Source: Acinetobacter vivianii
GTDB taxonomy: Bacteria > Pseudomonadota > Gammaproteobacteria > Pseudomonadales > Moraxellaceae
DNA: 64,000 bases
Assembly (NCBI RefSeq): GCF_014635885.1
Contig: NZ_BMDR01000011.1
Location: 1-64,000, forward strand
Reading direction: 5' to 3'
In this document: positions 45,005-55,081 of the stretch, piece by piece
Layout: every line of letters starts with the position of its first letter
Position numbering within the stretch: the stretch's first letter is position 1
Position numbers and translations under genes: made by a program
The notes under the pieces: generated by a model
The model's database searches: none
Told to the model about the DNA's origin: nothing
Seen by the model: the letters and a program-made list of their open reading frames with translations, nothing else

Positions 45005-47308
45005 ATGGTCACAGTACGTGAACAGTTACCTGGACGACTCCAAGAGTTGTCTGAGGAAGCGACTGTAGAACATGCCGCTGAAGCGCAAAGTAGTCTAGTC
45101 TCTTGGCTAGATCGAGTGCGTGGTATTTTGGATGGGGCTGAGCTAAAACAACTTCAGAAAGTTGCCGAGCTTACCTTAGCAAAAGAGTTACAAGCGACGG
45201 ATCATCGTATCAATACCTTTAGTACAGGGATTGGTATGGCAGATATTTTGGCCCATTTGCATGTCGACGAAGACACGCTTTCAGCGGCAGTGTTATATCG
45301 TAGTGTACGTGAAGGTCTGATTACTTTAGAGGACATTCAACAACAGTTTGGCGAGCAGGTTCTAGCTTTGGTTCAAGGCACCCTTGCAATGGGTAAACTG
45401 TCGGAGTTGATTGAAAAGAATAAGCGTTTAGAAGACCATTTTAATAATAATCAACGCGAGCATCTAAATGGCATTTATAAAATGCTGATTTCAGTGACGG
45501 AAGATGTTCGGGTTGTACTGATCAAGCTGGCAGAACGTACTTATGCCTTGCGTGAACTGGCAACGGCAAGTAAAGAACGTCAAGAGCGTGTGGCACGTGA
45601 AATTCTCACCATTTACTCGCCGTTGGCACATCGTCTCGGTATTGCGCAGCTCAAGTGGGAACTGGAAGATCTTGCCTTTCGTTATTTGGCTCCAGAGCGT
45701 TATAAAGAAATTGCGTCTTTATTGAATGAAAAGCGTCTGGAGCGAGAGCAGTATATTCAGTTTGTGATTGATAAACTGAAAACTGAATTGGCTGCATATG
45801 ATATCCATGCGGAAATTACTGGGCGTGTGAAGCACATTTATTCGATTTATCGAAAAATGAAAAGCAAGAACCTTAGTTTTGATCAGCTTTATGACATCCG
45901 TGCAGTGCGTGTGTTAGTGAAAAATGTGCCTGATTGCTACCATGCTTTGGGCATTGTTCATCAAATCTGGCGTCATATTCCGAACCAGTTCGATGACTAT
46001 GTCACCAATCCAAAAGCCAACGGCTATCGTTCATTGCATACAGCGGTGATTGCAGAGAACAAATCACTGGAAGTACAAATTCGTACTTTTGAAATGCATA
46101 ACGAAGCTGAGCTTGGGGTGTGTTCGCACTTTAACTACAAAGAAGGCGCCAAGAACACCGATCATTCCTTTAATGATCGTTTGCATTCTTTACGTGCGGT
46201 ACTTGAACACTATCAGGAACGTACCGAAACCACGCCACATGGTGAAGATGAAGAATCGAATGGCATTGATCAGATTCAGGATTTTGAAAATTTTGAAAAG
46301 ATCTATGTGTTTAGTCGTGATGGTGACATCAAAGAGTTACCTCGTGGTTCAACCGTTCTGGATTTTGCTTACCATGTGCATACCGAGGTCGGGAACAAGT
46401 GCTATGCCGCACGTGTAAACCAGCGTTATGTGCCTTTAACCTATATGTTAAAGACGGGTGAGCAGGTTGAGATTTTAACCAAAAAAGATCGTGAACCGAA
46501 CCGTGACTGGTTGGTGAATTCGCTTGGTTATATCAAGACTGCACGTGCGCGTGATAAGTTACGCCACTGGTTTAGACAGCAAGATCGTAGTAAGAATGTC
46601 GAAGTTGGACGCGAGTTACTCAATAAAGAGCTGGCGCGTTTAGCGATCCATCCAAAGAGTATCGACCTTAAGGATTATTCATCGCATTTCAATCTGAAGG
46701 CAGGTGATGATATCTTGGTTGCATTGGTGAGTGGCGATATCAGTCTGCATGCCTTGATGAATCAGGTGAATCGTCAAATGCATCTGGATCAGGATGAGCC
46801 TGAACTGGTGTTGAAACCTGCATTGAATCCGCGTGCTAGTCATACTTTATCTGCACACGGTATCCTGATTGATGGTCTGGATAACGTTGAGCTGCATATT
46901 GCACAGTGTTGTCAGCCTGTACATGGTGAATCGATTGGTGGTTATATCACGTTGAATCGTGGTGTGAGTATTCATAAAGTTGCATGTCCAGACTATATCC
47001 GCATGACGACACAAGAACCTGAACGTGCTGTTGAAGCCGATTGGGAAATGCAGCCAACACGTGGTCAGAGTGTTCAGATCGTGGTGGAAGCCTATGATCG
47101 CCGTGGTCTGCTCAAAGATCTGACACAGGTTATTTTCTCGGATCAAATTAATATTCGTCAGGTCAATACAATTTCTGAGGCAGATGGTATTGCCAATATG
47201 AAGTTGTTGATTGAAGTAAAAGGATTGGCTCAATTATCTCGTTTGCTGGCACGTTTAGAGCAGCAGCCCGGAATTATTAGCGCAAGACGTTTAGTTCAAG
47301 GAAGTTAA
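45005..47308 (+). CDS. relA: GTP pyrophosphokinase RelA
   Basis: RelA makes (p)ppGpp on stalled ribosomes. The 767-residue protein has an N-terminal pseudo-hydrolase domain in which the HD pair is replaced (AAVLYRSVREG), so hydrolysis is not expected. The synthetase domain follows (YDIRAVRVLVKNVPDCYHAL, QFDDYVTNPKANGYRSLHTA). Then come a TGS domain (IYVFSRDGDIKELPRGSTVL), a helical and zinc-finger region with HIAQCCQPVHG, and a C-terminal ACT domain (VEAYDRRGLLKDLTQVIF). GAGGAGAAAGG precedes the ATG. A strong terminator follows. Confidence 0.97.
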   Translation: MVTVREQLPGRLQELSEEATVEHAAEAQSSLVSWLDRVRGILDGAELKQLQKVAELTLAKELQATDHRINTFSTGIGMADILAHLHVDEDTLSAAVLYRSVREGLITLEDIQQQFGEQVLALVQGTLAMGKLSELIEKNKRLEDHFNNNQREHLNGIYKMLISVTEDVRVVLIKLAERTYALRELATASKERQERVAREILTIYSPLAHRLGIAQLKWELEDLAFRYLAPERYKEIASLLNEKRLEREQYIQFVIDKLKTELAAYDIHAEITGRVKHIYSIYRKMKSKNLSFDQLYDIRAVRVLVKNVPDCYHALGIVHQIWRHIPNQFDDYVTNPKANGYRSLHTAVIAENKSLEVQIRTFEMHNEAELGVCSHFNYKEGAKNTDHSFNDRLHSLRAVLEHYQERTETTPHGEDEESNGIDQIQDFENFEKIYVFSRDGDIKELPRGSTVLDFAYHVHTEVGNKCYAARVNQRYVPLTYMLKTGEQVEILTKKDREPNRDWLVNSLGYIKTARARDKLRHWFRQQDRSKNVEVGRELLNKELARLAIHPKSIDLKDYSSHFNLKAGDDILVALVSGDISLHALMNQVNRQMHLDQDEPELVLKPALNPRASHTLSAHGILIDGLDNVELHIAQCCQPVHGESIGGYITLNRGVSIHKVACPDYIRMTTQEPERAVEADWEMQPTRGQSVQIVVEAYDRRGLLKDLTQVIFSDQINIRQVNTISEADGIANMKLLIEVKGLAQLSRLLARLEQQPGIISARRLVQGS

Positions 47309-47327
47309 TTGATCTAAGTTGAGAAAT

Positions 47328-47358
47328 AAAACCTGCAATATTGCAGGTTTTATTTTTT
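47328..47358 (+). terminator. Terminator of relA
   Basis: AAAACCTGCAAT and ATTGCAGGTTTT form a perfect 24-base palindrome followed by a T-rich tail. Confidence 0.92.
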
Positions 47359-47406
47359 ATTATTAAAACGTATGTTGGGTTTTAATAATAATGTCTAATT
47401 TAGAAA

Positions 47407-47841
47407 TTACATTTTGCACTTCTTACTTTTTTGATAAACAGTCATGTTATCAATATTGGTTTGTGCCTTTGTTTTAATCGCTTGTTGTAAGGTTAAATTA
47501 GTCGCATCAGAAGTATCTTCTTCACCCGCAAGATTATTGGCAATTTGACCTACTTTAGCCGCTTTCTCCGAATTTCCAGCAAAAGCACTAATAGCACCAC
47601 TTGCAAGACCAGCCCATTTACTCACTGCTTTACCCGGCGCTTGTGCATTTGCATTGATGTTTGCAATGTTCTTGTCTGCTTCAGCAAGTTCGCGTTTGGC
47701 ATTTGCTTGTTCAACAGAAAAATCAGCACAGCTCATTGCTTTTAATTCAGTGGTTGAAAATGGTTTATCTGTATTTTCGCTTGCAGCAAACGCTGAAAAT
47801 GAAAATGTTGCCGCTAAAGTTAAAACTAGTAATTTTTTCAT
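47407..47841 (-). CDS. Hypothetical exported protein
   Basis: The ATG at 47841, after GAGGGA, begins a clear signal peptide (MKKLLVLTLAATFSFSAFA, cut before ASENT). The mature protein of about 125 residues is helical, with an Ala/Asn-rich charged middle (ANAKRELAEADKNIANINAN) of coiled-coil type and a Gly/Ala stretch (AGLASGAISAFAGNS). It has two cysteines, one near the N-terminus (MSCADF) and one at the end (KKCKM), able to form a disulfide. I do not recognise a family. It is convergent with relA and is probably periplasmic. Confidence 0.75.
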   Translation of the reverse strand: MKKLLVLTLAATFSFSAFAASENTDKPFSTTELKAMSCADFSVEQANAKRELAEADKNIANINANAQAPGKAVSKWAGLASGAISAFAGNSEKAAKVGQIANNLAGEEDTSDATNLTLQQAIKTKAQTNIDNMTVYQKSKKCKM

Positions 47842-48045
47842 TATTAAATCCCTCGAAAAGAAGGGTCGCATAATAATAAAAAAATACGATTAAGTTTTAC
47901 CATTAAAAACCTTAATAATTGACAATCTGAATGTTTTTTAAGTTTTTTGGCGTTTTGTTGTGATTTTTAGGTGTTTTCTTGTTTTAAATGTGTGTTTAAA
48001 GTTAGATTTTAATGTTGGCCCGTTTATTTTAGTGTTTTTAAAAAT

Positions 48046-48074
48046 GCCTTTGATGTTTTTATAATATCAAAGGC
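48046..48074 (-). terminator. Terminator of the SDR gene
   Basis: GCCTTTGAT and ATCAAAGGC pair across 11 bases; on the minus strand the stem is followed by ATTTTTA. Confidence 0.75.
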
Positions 48075-48082
48075 GTTAAAAA

Positions 48083-48859
48083 TTATTTTTTTCTTGATAA
48101 TAATATATTGGTTATTCGATTTAAAAATTGTGGACTCAAATGAGAGAGCTGATACATGAGTTTAGTTTTCATCCCTACAGGGGTATGGGTTGCAAGCAGG
48201 GCATGATCTTTTTGTTGTGCCAGTTGCAAGACCTGTTGAGCAACATCTGAAGCTGTGAGGTTTACACCCATATGTTGAATACTACCCGCATCCATGTCTT
48301 TCACCATATTGGTTTGCACAAAGAGTGGCATGACATCTAGAACACGAATCTTGTATTTTTTCCACTCCACATCTAAGGCTTCAGTTAAACCTCGTACAGC
48401 AAACTTACTGGCAGAATAGGAAGCTAAATCCGCCTGCCCATAAATCGCAGAGGCCGAAGATAAATTAATGACACGGGCAAAATGGGCCTGTTGTAGATGT
48501 GCTAAAGCGGCATGGCAGCCATTGAGTACACCTTTGACATTAATATCAATGATGCGATGGTGTGATTGGATCTCGGTGTTTTCGAATGCGCCCGAGTAAA
48601 GAATGCCTGCATTGTTAACCAGAATATTCAGTTGGCCAGCCCAAAGCGTAAATTCCTGTAGCGCAGTTTGCCATTGCTGATAGTCGCAGACATCCAGATA
48701 ACCCGCTTTGGCATTCACACCCAGTTGTTGTGCCAAATGTTGAGCCTGTTCGGTATTGATGTCGTAGATTCCAACTTTAAAACCATGTTGGTAGAAGAGG
48801 CGAGCGATTTCAGCACCAATCCCTTGTGCAGCCCCGCTAATAAAAACACTATTTTGCAT
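48083..48859 (-). CDS. SDR-family oxidoreductase
   Basis: This 258-residue classical SDR has the NAD(P) motif FISGAAQGIGAEIARLFYQHG, NNAGILYSG, the catalytic Ser in VINLSSASAIYG and YSASKFAVRG. Its C-terminal end is basic (RITNILLSRKK). The substrate is not known. It stands alone on minus, divergent from mazG, with a terminator downstream. Confidence 0.9.
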   Translation of the reverse strand: MQNSVFISGAAQGIGAEIARLFYQHGFKVGIYDINTEQAQHLAQQLGVNAKAGYLDVCDYQQWQTALQEFTLWAGQLNILVNNAGILYSGAFENTEIQSHHRIIDINVKGVLNGCHAALAHLQQAHFARVINLSSASAIYGQADLASYSASKFAVRGLTEALDVEWKKYKIRVLDVMPLFVQTNMVKDMDAGSIQHMGVNLTASDVAQQVLQLAQQKDHALLATHTPVGMKTKLMYQLSHLSPQFLNRITNILLSRKK

Positions 48860-48959
48860 TGCTTTCCCTTGCTTTATATTGATATTTTGCGTGCCTGTAT
48901 ATTACGCATAAGCGTGTTTAAGCTGCAACAATTTGGCTGCATCTGGTTTGGAGATCATC

Positions 48960-49766
48960 ATGGAAAAATTATTGGCAATCATGCAAGAGTTAAGAAAAAA
49001 ATGTCCGTGGGATCAACAACAAACACCTGATAGTTTAACCCGTTATGCCATTGAAGAAGCGTATGAAGTTGAGGATGCAATTCGTTCGGGTGATATCGAT
49101 GAGATTCGTAATGAACTCGGTGATTTATTGCTGCAAGTGGTTTTTCAATCGCAAATGTTTGATGAAAAAGGATTATTTAATTTTCAGGATGTTGTGAATG
49201 CGATCAGTGAGAAGTTAGTTCGCCGTCATCCGCATGTTTTTGAGGCAGAAAAATATCAAAATTTAACGCCTGAGCAAGTGAGTGAGTTATGGAAACAAAT
49301 CAAACTGCAAGAAAAACAAGGTAAAGTACAATCGCGTCTTGATGAGGTGAAGCATGCACCTGCTTTAGTACAAGCGCATGAAATTCAAAAAAAAGCGGCA
49401 CAACTGGGTTTCGATTTTGAAACGGTAGACGATGCTTATGCGAAGCTGGACGAAGAATTAGGGGAGTTACAGTACGCAATCAAGCATCAAAGCGCGGATG
49501 AGATTGAGGAAGAGTTTGGGGATTGTCTATTTTCATTAATTAATGTGGGACGAAAGCTGGGGGTATCGAGTGAAGCATCGCTATTGGCGACCATTCATAA
49601 GTTTAGAAGCCGCTTTGCTTATATAGAACAACAGGCGCAACAACAACACAAAGACTTGCAAAAAATGAGTTTGGCAGAAATGGATGAACTCTGGGAGCAA
49701 GCCAAAATTCAATTAAAATCTGGGGAGGGGAACCATGATTTTTCGACAAGCGAGCAGCAAACATAG
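48960..49766 (+). CDS. mazG: Nucleoside triphosphate pyrophosphohydrolase MazG
   Basis: MazG hydrolyses non-canonical NTPs and can lower (p)ppGpp during starvation. The ATG at 48960 gives MEKLLAIMQELRKKCPWDQQQ, the family start, and 268 residues; nine in-frame codons upstream are not conserved. Both MazG repeats are visible: ExxE in EEAYEVEDAI with a following RNELGDLLLQ, and KLDEELGELQYAI with EEEFGDCLFSL. Its end overlaps the start of the comEA gene by 32 bp, so the two are translationally close. Confidence 0.94.
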   Translation: MEKLLAIMQELRKKCPWDQQQTPDSLTRYAIEEAYEVEDAIRSGDIDEIRNELGDLLLQVVFQSQMFDEKGLFNFQDVVNAISEKLVRRHPHVFEAEKYQNLTPEQVSELWKQIKLQEKQGKVQSRLDEVKHAPALVQAHEIQKKAAQLGFDFETVDDAYAKLDEELGELQYAIKHQSADEIEEEFGDCLFSLINVGRKLGVSSEASLLATIHKFRSRFAYIEQQAQQQHKDLQKMSLAEMDELWEQAKIQLKSGEGNHDFSTSEQQT

Positions 49767-50163
49767 ACTTTTTTTATTGATGATCTTGTGCGTGGGATGT
49801 ATTTCACATCTCAACGCCCAACAGTTTGATCAGTCCTATCAACAATGGAAAGCTCAGCAGCAAGCACGTGACCAGCAGTTGGCGAATCAGGCAAACAATA
49901 ATTATTATTTATCCCGACCCGCTTCCCAACAAAATATAAAACAGGTTTCATCTTCTCTTAATATTCAAGGCGATAAAATCAGTTTAAATCAGGCAAATTT
50001 ACAGCAATTGCAGACGCTGAATGGTGTTGGCGAGAAAAAAGCCCAGACGATTATGGAATATCGTCAAAAGAATGGTGGTTTTAAAAGTATAGATGAGCTG
50101 ATGAATATCAAGGGAATCGGGCCAAAATTGTTTGAAAAAAACAAAGCAAGGCTGATGTTATAA
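49735..50163 (+). CDS. comEA: ComEA-type helix-hairpin-helix DNA-binding protein
   Basis: ComEA is the periplasmic DNA receptor of natural transformation. The 142-residue protein starts with a hydrophobic signal (RLFLLMILCVGCISHLNA). It has a Gln-rich linker (about 30-80) and a C-terminal double helix-hairpin-helix: INLNQA-like ISLNQANLQQLQTLNGVGEK and GFKSIDELMNIKGIGPKLFE. Length and order fit ComEA. It overlaps mazG by 32 bp in a different frame. Natural competence is typical of Acinetobacter. Confidence 0.88.
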   Translation: MIFRQASSKHRLFLLMILCVGCISHLNAQQFDQSYQQWKAQQQARDQQLANQANNNYYLSRPASQQNIKQVSSSLNIQGDKISLNQANLQQLQTLNGVGEKKAQTIMEYRQKNGGFKSIDELMNIKGIGPKLFEKNKARLML

Positions 50164-50303
50164 GCTCAGAATTGTAATAATGTGATGGAATAGGCAGACT
50201 GATCTGTTGAAACTTCCAACAGAATAAATTGCCCTTTGTGTGTGTTAGAGCTATGATTAGCGACAAATTGTTATTTACGTCCTGACGTAGGAGACAGTGT
50301 CTT

Positions 50304-51758
50304 TTGCAAACTTTGCGTGCGTCAAAATGTGGTTTGTCCACAACTCAACTTCCTTCCTCAATTCTAGATGTGATTGATAGTCTGACTAAAGCAGGCTACG
50401 AGGCATATATTGTGGGCGGTGGTGTTCGAGATATGATGTTAGGTCTTAATCCAAAGGATTTTGACGCGGTTACTAATGCTACACCAGCTCAGGTGAAAGA
50501 AGTTTTTGGTCGACGTTGCCGAATTATCGGACGACGTTTTGAGTTAGCACATGTGTATTCTGGTCGTGAACTGATTGAAGTCGCGACATTCCGTGCCCCG
50601 CCGAAAAAAGCCGTCACCAGTGCCTCTGGTATGATTCTTCGTGATAATAACTGGGGAACGATTGAGCAAGACTTTGCTCGTCGAGATTTTTCCATCAATA
50701 CCTTGTATTACCAGCCACGGAAAGGCATCGTACTTGATTTCTGCCATGCGGTAGATGACATCAAGACGCGCACTTTACGTTTTCTTGGTGAGCCTGCACA
50801 GCGTTTTGAAGAAGATCCTGTACGTATGTTACGTGCATTGCGTTTTGCTGCAAAATTAAACTTCCAGATTGATCAATCCATTCTCGATGTTTTTAGTGCT
50901 GAAATGACGCAATTATTGCGTGATGTTTCGCCACATCGTTTATATGATGAATCACAAAAACTGTTCACCATGGGGCATTTGACGCGTGTCTTGCCAATGT
51001 TGATCGAGTTTGGTGTATGGAAACAGCTTTTCGCCGAAATCCCGCCGAATATTACCGCTTTTATTGAGCGTGCCGCACGAAATACCGATCAGCGTATTCA
51101 AGTGGGTAAAACCATCAATCCTGCATTTTTCTATGCGGTATTGTTATGGAAACCATTTTTAGAACGTTGTGACTACTATTTGAATAAAGGTGTTGTACCT
51201 GCAGAAGCGCGTGCACAAGCTGGACTTGATGTGTTGAAACGTCAGGCCACTCGTACCATTATTCCTCGTTTTGCTGAAACCTTTATTCGTGAAGTTTGGG
51301 AAATGCAGACTCGCTTGCTGAATCCAAAACCACAACAGATTGAGGCTTTGGCAGGCCATGCCCGTTTCCGTGCAGGCTTTGACTTCTTGCTGTTACGTGA
51401 AAAATCAGGCGACAGTAGTACAGAAGGCATGGGTACTTGGTGGGAAACCTATCAGGAAATGACCACTGACCAAAAAGAAGCGGCAATTCGTCAGTACAAT
51501 CGTCAGCGCAGCAAGACACGTCGTAAGGCGGTTGAAGCAGATGAGCCGAAAACGACTGAAATTGAGCCTTTGGTCAATGTACCTGAGCCAAGAAGTCGTC
51601 GCGGTAAAAAAGAACGTGTCAGAGCTGATGAGTCAGCGAGTCGTTTTATTGAAAAAGCGGCTGGCAATTCAGGACAGGTTCATGCGGATCATCCGATTCT
51701 TAAGCGTAAACGTGTACAACGTGACTTAAGCCAAGTGGTTTTTGGGCCAACACAATGA
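50304..51758 (+). CDS. pcnB: Poly(A) polymerase I
   Basis: PcnB adds poly(A) tails to RNA, marking it for decay. The 484-residue protein has the class II nucleotidyltransferase core YIVGGGVRDMMLGLNPKDFD (two catalytic Asp), then FGRRCRIIGRRFELAHV, and RRDFSINTLYYQPRKG. A basic tail (RRGKKERVRADE, KRKRVQRD) is typical of PcnB rather than of CCA-adding enzymes. The start is TTG at 50304, about 10 bp after TAGGAG. Its stop overlaps the folK start by 4 bp (ATGA). Confidence 0.94.
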   Translation: MQTLRASKCGLSTTQLPSSILDVIDSLTKAGYEAYIVGGGVRDMMLGLNPKDFDAVTNATPAQVKEVFGRRCRIIGRRFELAHVYSGRELIEVATFRAPPKKAVTSASGMILRDNNWGTIEQDFARRDFSINTLYYQPRKGIVLDFCHAVDDIKTRTLRFLGEPAQRFEEDPVRMLRALRFAAKLNFQIDQSILDVFSAEMTQLLRDVSPHRLYDESQKLFTMGHLTRVLPMLIEFGVWKQLFAEIPPNITAFIERAARNTDQRIQVGKTINPAFFYAVLLWKPFLERCDYYLNKGVVPAEARAQAGLDVLKRQATRTIIPRFAETFIREVWEMQTRLLNPKPQQIEALAGHARFRAGFDFLLLREKSGDSSTEGMGTWWETYQEMTTDQKEAAIRQYNRQRSKTRRKAVEADEPKTTEIEPLVNVPEPRSRRGKKERVRADESASRFIEKAAGNSGQVHADHPILKRKRVQRDLSQVVFGPTQ

Positions 51759-52243
51759 CGATTTGTACCTATATCGGTCTTGGCAGTAATCTAGGCGATT
51801 CGCAGCAGATTCTGAGTGAAGCTGTTGCGAAGCTGGCAACGCTCGGCGCTGTACAGGTTTCTCGACTTTATCAAAGTCCACCGATGGGGCCACAAGATCA
51901 GCCCAATTATCTCAATGCAGTTGTTCAACTGGATACCGACCTTGCACCGCTTGCTCTGTTAGATCAATTACAACAATTTGAGCAAGAAGCAGGACGTATC
52001 CGTTTACGACGCTGGGGTGAGCGAACGCTTGATCTGGATTTGCTGATCTATGGTCAGGAACAGATCCAAAATGAACGTTTAACGGTGCCACACATTGGTA
52101 TTTTAGAGCGTGATTTCGTCGTTATTCCCTTATTAGATTTAGATGCTCATTTACAATTAAATGGTCATTCTTTAAAAGATTTAGAACTGGTACAGCAAGC
52201 AAACTTGACTGTAATAGCAGACCAGTCTTGGGCAACCGTCTAA
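51755..52243 (+). CDS. folK: 2-amino-4-hydroxy-6-hydroxymethyldihydropteridine pyrophosphokinase
   Basis: FolK transfers pyrophosphate from ATP to hydroxymethyldihydropterin in folate synthesis. The 162-residue protein has the family start YIGLGSNLGDSQQIL, then SPPMGPQDQPNYLNAVVQL, and the signature RWGERTLDLDLLIYG. The end is short and polar. It begins 4 bp inside pcnB and precedes panB by 39 bp, placing it in the pcnB-folK-panBC unit. Confidence 0.96.
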   Translation: MTICTYIGLGSNLGDSQQILSEAVAKLATLGAVQVSRLYQSPPMGPQDQPNYLNAVVQLDTDLAPLALLDQLQQFEQEAGRIRLRRWGERTLDLDLLIYGQEQIQNERLTVPHIGILERDFVVIPLLDLDAHLQLNGHSLKDLELVQQANLTVIADQSWATV

Positions 52244-52282
52244 GACTGTTTCGTTCTGGAAACGCCTGTAGAGGACATCATC

Positions 52283-53092
52283 ATGATTAGTCTAAGTGAC
52301 TTAAGAAAGTTTAAAGCCGAAGGACGCAAGTTCTCATGTCTTACTTGTTACGATGCAAGTATGGCTAAAGGGATGGAGTTGGCTGAAATTGATACGATTT
52401 TAATCGGTGACTCTCTTGGAATGGCGATTCAAGGCAGAGATTCTACACTTCCTGTCACAGTGGAAGACATGGCTTACCATACTGCTGCTGTACGTCGTGG
52501 TAATGCACATGCCCTCATTATGACGGATCTGCCATTTATGAGCTATGCAACGCTTGAAGATGGTTTGAAAAATGCAAAAACTGTCATGCAAGCTGGCGCA
52601 CAAATGGTCAAGATCGAAGGCGGTGCTTGGCTTAGCGAACTGGTTACTGTATTGACTCGTAATGGTATTCCTGTGTGTGTACATTTAGGCTTAACGCCAC
52701 AATCTGTACATGTATTAGGTGGCTATAAGTTGCAAGCAAAAACACGCGAAGCAGCGGATCAGTTGATTGCAGATTGTCAGGCCGTGGTTGATGCGGGTGC
52801 AGCGGTGTTATTACTTGAATGTGTTCCTGCACAATTGGGTAAAGAAATTGCAGAATTGTTCCCGAATACACCAGTGATCGGGATTGGTGCGGGTAATGAA
52901 ACGGATGGTCAGGTGCTGGTCGTTCAGGACATGCTTGGCCTGACCTTTGGCCGTGTTGCGCGTTTCGTACGTAACTTCATGAAAGAGCAAGCGGGTGAAA
53001 CTGCAATCGTAGATGCATTTAAATCGTATCATGCTGCCGTTCAGGATCAGTCTTTCCCAGCCAAAGAACATACTTTTCAGGTTGAGCTTTAA
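52283..53092 (+). CDS. panB: 3-methyl-2-oxobutanoate hydroxymethyltransferase
   Basis: PanB makes ketopantoate from ketoisovalerate with methylenetetrahydrofolate. The 269-residue protein has the barrel start FSCLTCYDASMAKGMELAEID, the metal site GDSLGMAIQGRDSTLPV, VKIEGGAWL, HLGLTPQSVHVLGGYKLQ and GIGAGNETDGQVLV. It is 3 bp upstream of panC, its next-step partner. GAGGACATCATC precedes the ATG. Confidence 0.97.
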   Translation: MISLSDLRKFKAEGRKFSCLTCYDASMAKGMELAEIDTILIGDSLGMAIQGRDSTLPVTVEDMAYHTAAVRRGNAHALIMTDLPFMSYATLEDGLKNAKTVMQAGAQMVKIEGGAWLSELVTVLTRNGIPVCVHLGLTPQSVHVLGGYKLQAKTREAADQLIADCQAVVDAGAAVLLLECVPAQLGKEIAELFPNTPVIGIGAGNETDGQVLVVQDMLGLTFGRVARFVRNFMKEQAGETAIVDAFKSYHAAVQDQSFPAKEHTFQVEL

Positions 53093-53095
53093 TTC

Positions 53096-53941
53096 ATGAA
53101 AACTGAAACAACGATACAAGGCTTAACTGCGTCACTTTCTCCTGCACGTAGTTCAAAAAAATTGATTGGTTTTGTACCGACCATGGGCAATCTGCATGAA
53201 GGTCATTTGACTTTGGTGCGTGCTGCCAAAAAAATCTGTGATGTGGTGGTGGTGAGTATTTTCGTTAATCCGATCCAATTTGGTGCTGGTGAAGATTTCG
53301 AAAGTTATCCGCGTACGCTGGAACAAGATAGTCGTTTATTGGCAGATGCGGATTGCGACATTATTTTTGCGCCTACAGTAGAGCAAATGTATGGCACTCA
53401 TCCACGTCTGACCAATATCAGTGTGGGCGAGATTACCGATGATCTATGTGGAAAATCACGTCCGGGTCATTTCGACGGTGTCGCAGTTGTGGTGACCAAG
53501 CTGTTCAATATTGTACAGCCTGATTTCGCATTCTTTGGTCAAAAGGACTACCAGCAATTGGCGGTGATTCGCCAGTTAGTCCAAGACTTGAATATGCCAC
53601 TTGAAGTGATTGGCGTGCCGATTGTACGGGCCGAAGATGGTTTGGCTTTAAGTTCTCGTAATGGTTATTTAACTGAAGAGCAACGGGCAATTGCACCAAC
53701 CATTTATCAATCGCTCAAACAGGCTGAACAGCAGTTGCATGAAGGGCAGACGCTTAACCAAGTGTTAGCAAATATCTCTGCTCAATTGACACAAGCTGGT
53801 TTTGTTGTGGATTATGTGGAAGCTCGTCAGACCAACCTGCAACCGATTGCGCAATTTGATCAGAATCTTGTTCTTTTTGTTGCTGCAAAACTGGGTGCAA
53901 CCCGTTTGATTGATAACCTACAAGTTGATTTTAAAACATAA
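53096..53941 (+). CDS. panC: Pantothenate synthetase
   Basis: PanC joins pantoate and beta-alanine with ATP. The 281-residue protein shows [19 protein letters not shown] with the HxGH-like signature, [56 protein letters not shown] and the KMSKS-like ALSSRNGYL. It follows panB at once. The enzyme panD is not in this window. Confidence 0.97.
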   Translation: MKTETTIQGLTASLSPARSSKKLIGFVPTMGNLHEGHLTLVRAAKKICDVVVVSIFVNPIQFGAGEDFESYPRTLEQDSRLLADADCDIIFAPTVEQMYGTHPRLTNISVGEITDDLCGKSRPGHFDGVAVVVTKLFNIVQPDFAFFGQKDYQQLAVIRQLVQDLNMPLEVIGVPIVRAEDGLALSSRNGYLTEEQRAIAPTIYQSLKQAEQQLHEGQTLNQVLANISAQLTQAGFVVDYVEARQTNLQPIAQFDQNLVLFVAAKLGATRLIDNLQVDFKT

Positions 53942-53961
53942 AAAATGAAGGGCAAAATGCC

Positions 53962-54813
53962 ATGAAGCGTATTCTTATCGTGACAGGACAATCAGGCTCA
54001 GGCAAATCATCTGCATTACAAGTGCTTGAAGACTTGGGCTATTATTGTATAGATAACTTACCTTTGGCATTATTGCCTGAAATTGTGGCAAAACTGGATC
54101 ATGAGAATAATCTTGAACAGTTGGCACTGGGTGTAGACATCCGTAGTACCCGTGCTGATATGCAAGAGTTTGATCATGTGTTTGAGCAATTACAACGCCA
54201 TGGTTCGGTTGATATTATTTATCTGACCACGCAGGATCAGGATTTGATTGCACGTTTTAGTGCATCACGTCGTCCACATCCGTTGGCCAGTCGCTTCAAT
54301 AGCCTGTTGCAATGTATTCAGGAAGAGAAACAATTACTCATCCCGATCCAGTTCCGTTCCACAGTGCATATTGATACCACGGATAAAAGTGTCCATGATT
54401 TAAAACATATCCTATTGTCTAAACTGGGACAGTCGGATAACTTAATTGTAATTTTACAGTCTTTTGGCTATAAGCACGGTATTCCACTCGATGCGGATTA
54501 TGTATTTGACGTACGACATTTACCAAATCCACATTGGGACTTAGAATTACGCCGTTTTTCAGGTTTAGATGAACCTGTGCGCCGCTTTTTGGAAGGCAGT
54601 CAACAAACCAATGAAATGTTTGAAGATATTTATGGCTTTCTAAATAAGTGGTTACCTGCTTTTGCCGAAGGACATCGCCATTACATGACCATTTCTGTGG
54701 GATGTACGGGCGGGCAGCATCGTTCGGTTTATATCGTGGATAGACTCAAACAGGCCCTTGAGGCAAAATGGGCTGTCCAAATCTTACATAGAGAAATGAA
54801 GCACTGGTCATGA
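53962..54813 (+). CDS. rapZ: RNase adapter protein RapZ
   Basis: RapZ guides RNase E to the small RNA GlmZ in enterics, controlling amino-sugar synthesis. The 283-residue protein has an N-terminal Walker A ([14 protein letters not shown]), a D-N-L motif ([14 protein letters not shown]), SRRPHPLA, and the C-terminal [18 protein letters not shown]. In bacteria without GlmZ it is a general glucosamine-6-phosphate sensor. It overlaps the HPr-like gene by 4 bp (ATGA), consistent with the usual tie to the nitrogen PTS. Confidence 0.95.
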   Translation: MKRILIVTGQSGSGKSSALQVLEDLGYYCIDNLPLALLPEIVAKLDHENNLEQLALGVDIRSTRADMQEFDHVFEQLQRHGSVDIIYLTTQDQDLIARFSASRRPHPLASRFNSLLQCIQEEKQLLIPIQFRSTVHIDTTDKSVHDLKHILLSKLGQSDNLIVILQSFGYKHGIPLDADYVFDVRHLPNPHWDLELRRFSGLDEPVRRFLEGSQQTNEMFEDIYGFLNKWLPAFAEGHRHYMTISVGCTGGQHRSVYIVDRLKQALEAKWAVQILHREMKHWS

Positions 54814-55079
54814 TAGACACAACAATTGATGTAATTAATAAACTCGGCTTACACGCTCGCGCATCTGGTAAACTGATTGAAGTGACGACAAAATTTCGTT
54901 CTTCTATTCAGATTGGTAAGGGCGATAAGTTAGTTGATGCAAAAAATATTATGTCATTGTTGATGTTGGGTGCAGGTAAAGGCACCACATTAAGACTGGT
55001 GATTGATGGTGCTGATGAAGAAAAGGCACTGGAAGAAATTCAAACGCTGTTCGCAGCAAAATTTTACGAGGCAGAGTAA
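54810..55079 (+). CDS. HPr-family phosphocarrier protein (NPr type)
   Basis: The 89-residue protein has the phosphorylated His15 in [13 protein letters not shown] and the second signature around residue 45 ([20 protein letters not shown]). The position after rapZ points to the nitrogen-PTS protein NPr (ptsO) rather than to sugar-PTS HPr. Other nitrogen-PTS members (ptsP, ptsN) are not in the window. It starts 4 bp inside rapZ and ends 2 bp before darP. Confidence 0.92.
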   Translation: MIDTTIDVINKLGLHARASGKLIEVTTKFRSSIQIGKGDKLVDAKNIMSLLMLGAGKGTTLRLVIDGADEEKALEEIQTLFAAKFYEAE

Positions 55080-55081
55080 TA

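Noticed and set aside
45005..47308. Broken hydrolase motif in relA as a sign of mutation
   Set aside because: Loss of the HD pair is the normal state of RelA proteins; SpoT supplies hydrolysis.
54810..55079. Sugar phosphotransferase system HPr
   Set aside because: Context with rapZ and absence of enzyme I or sugar permease genes fit the nitrogen PTS better.
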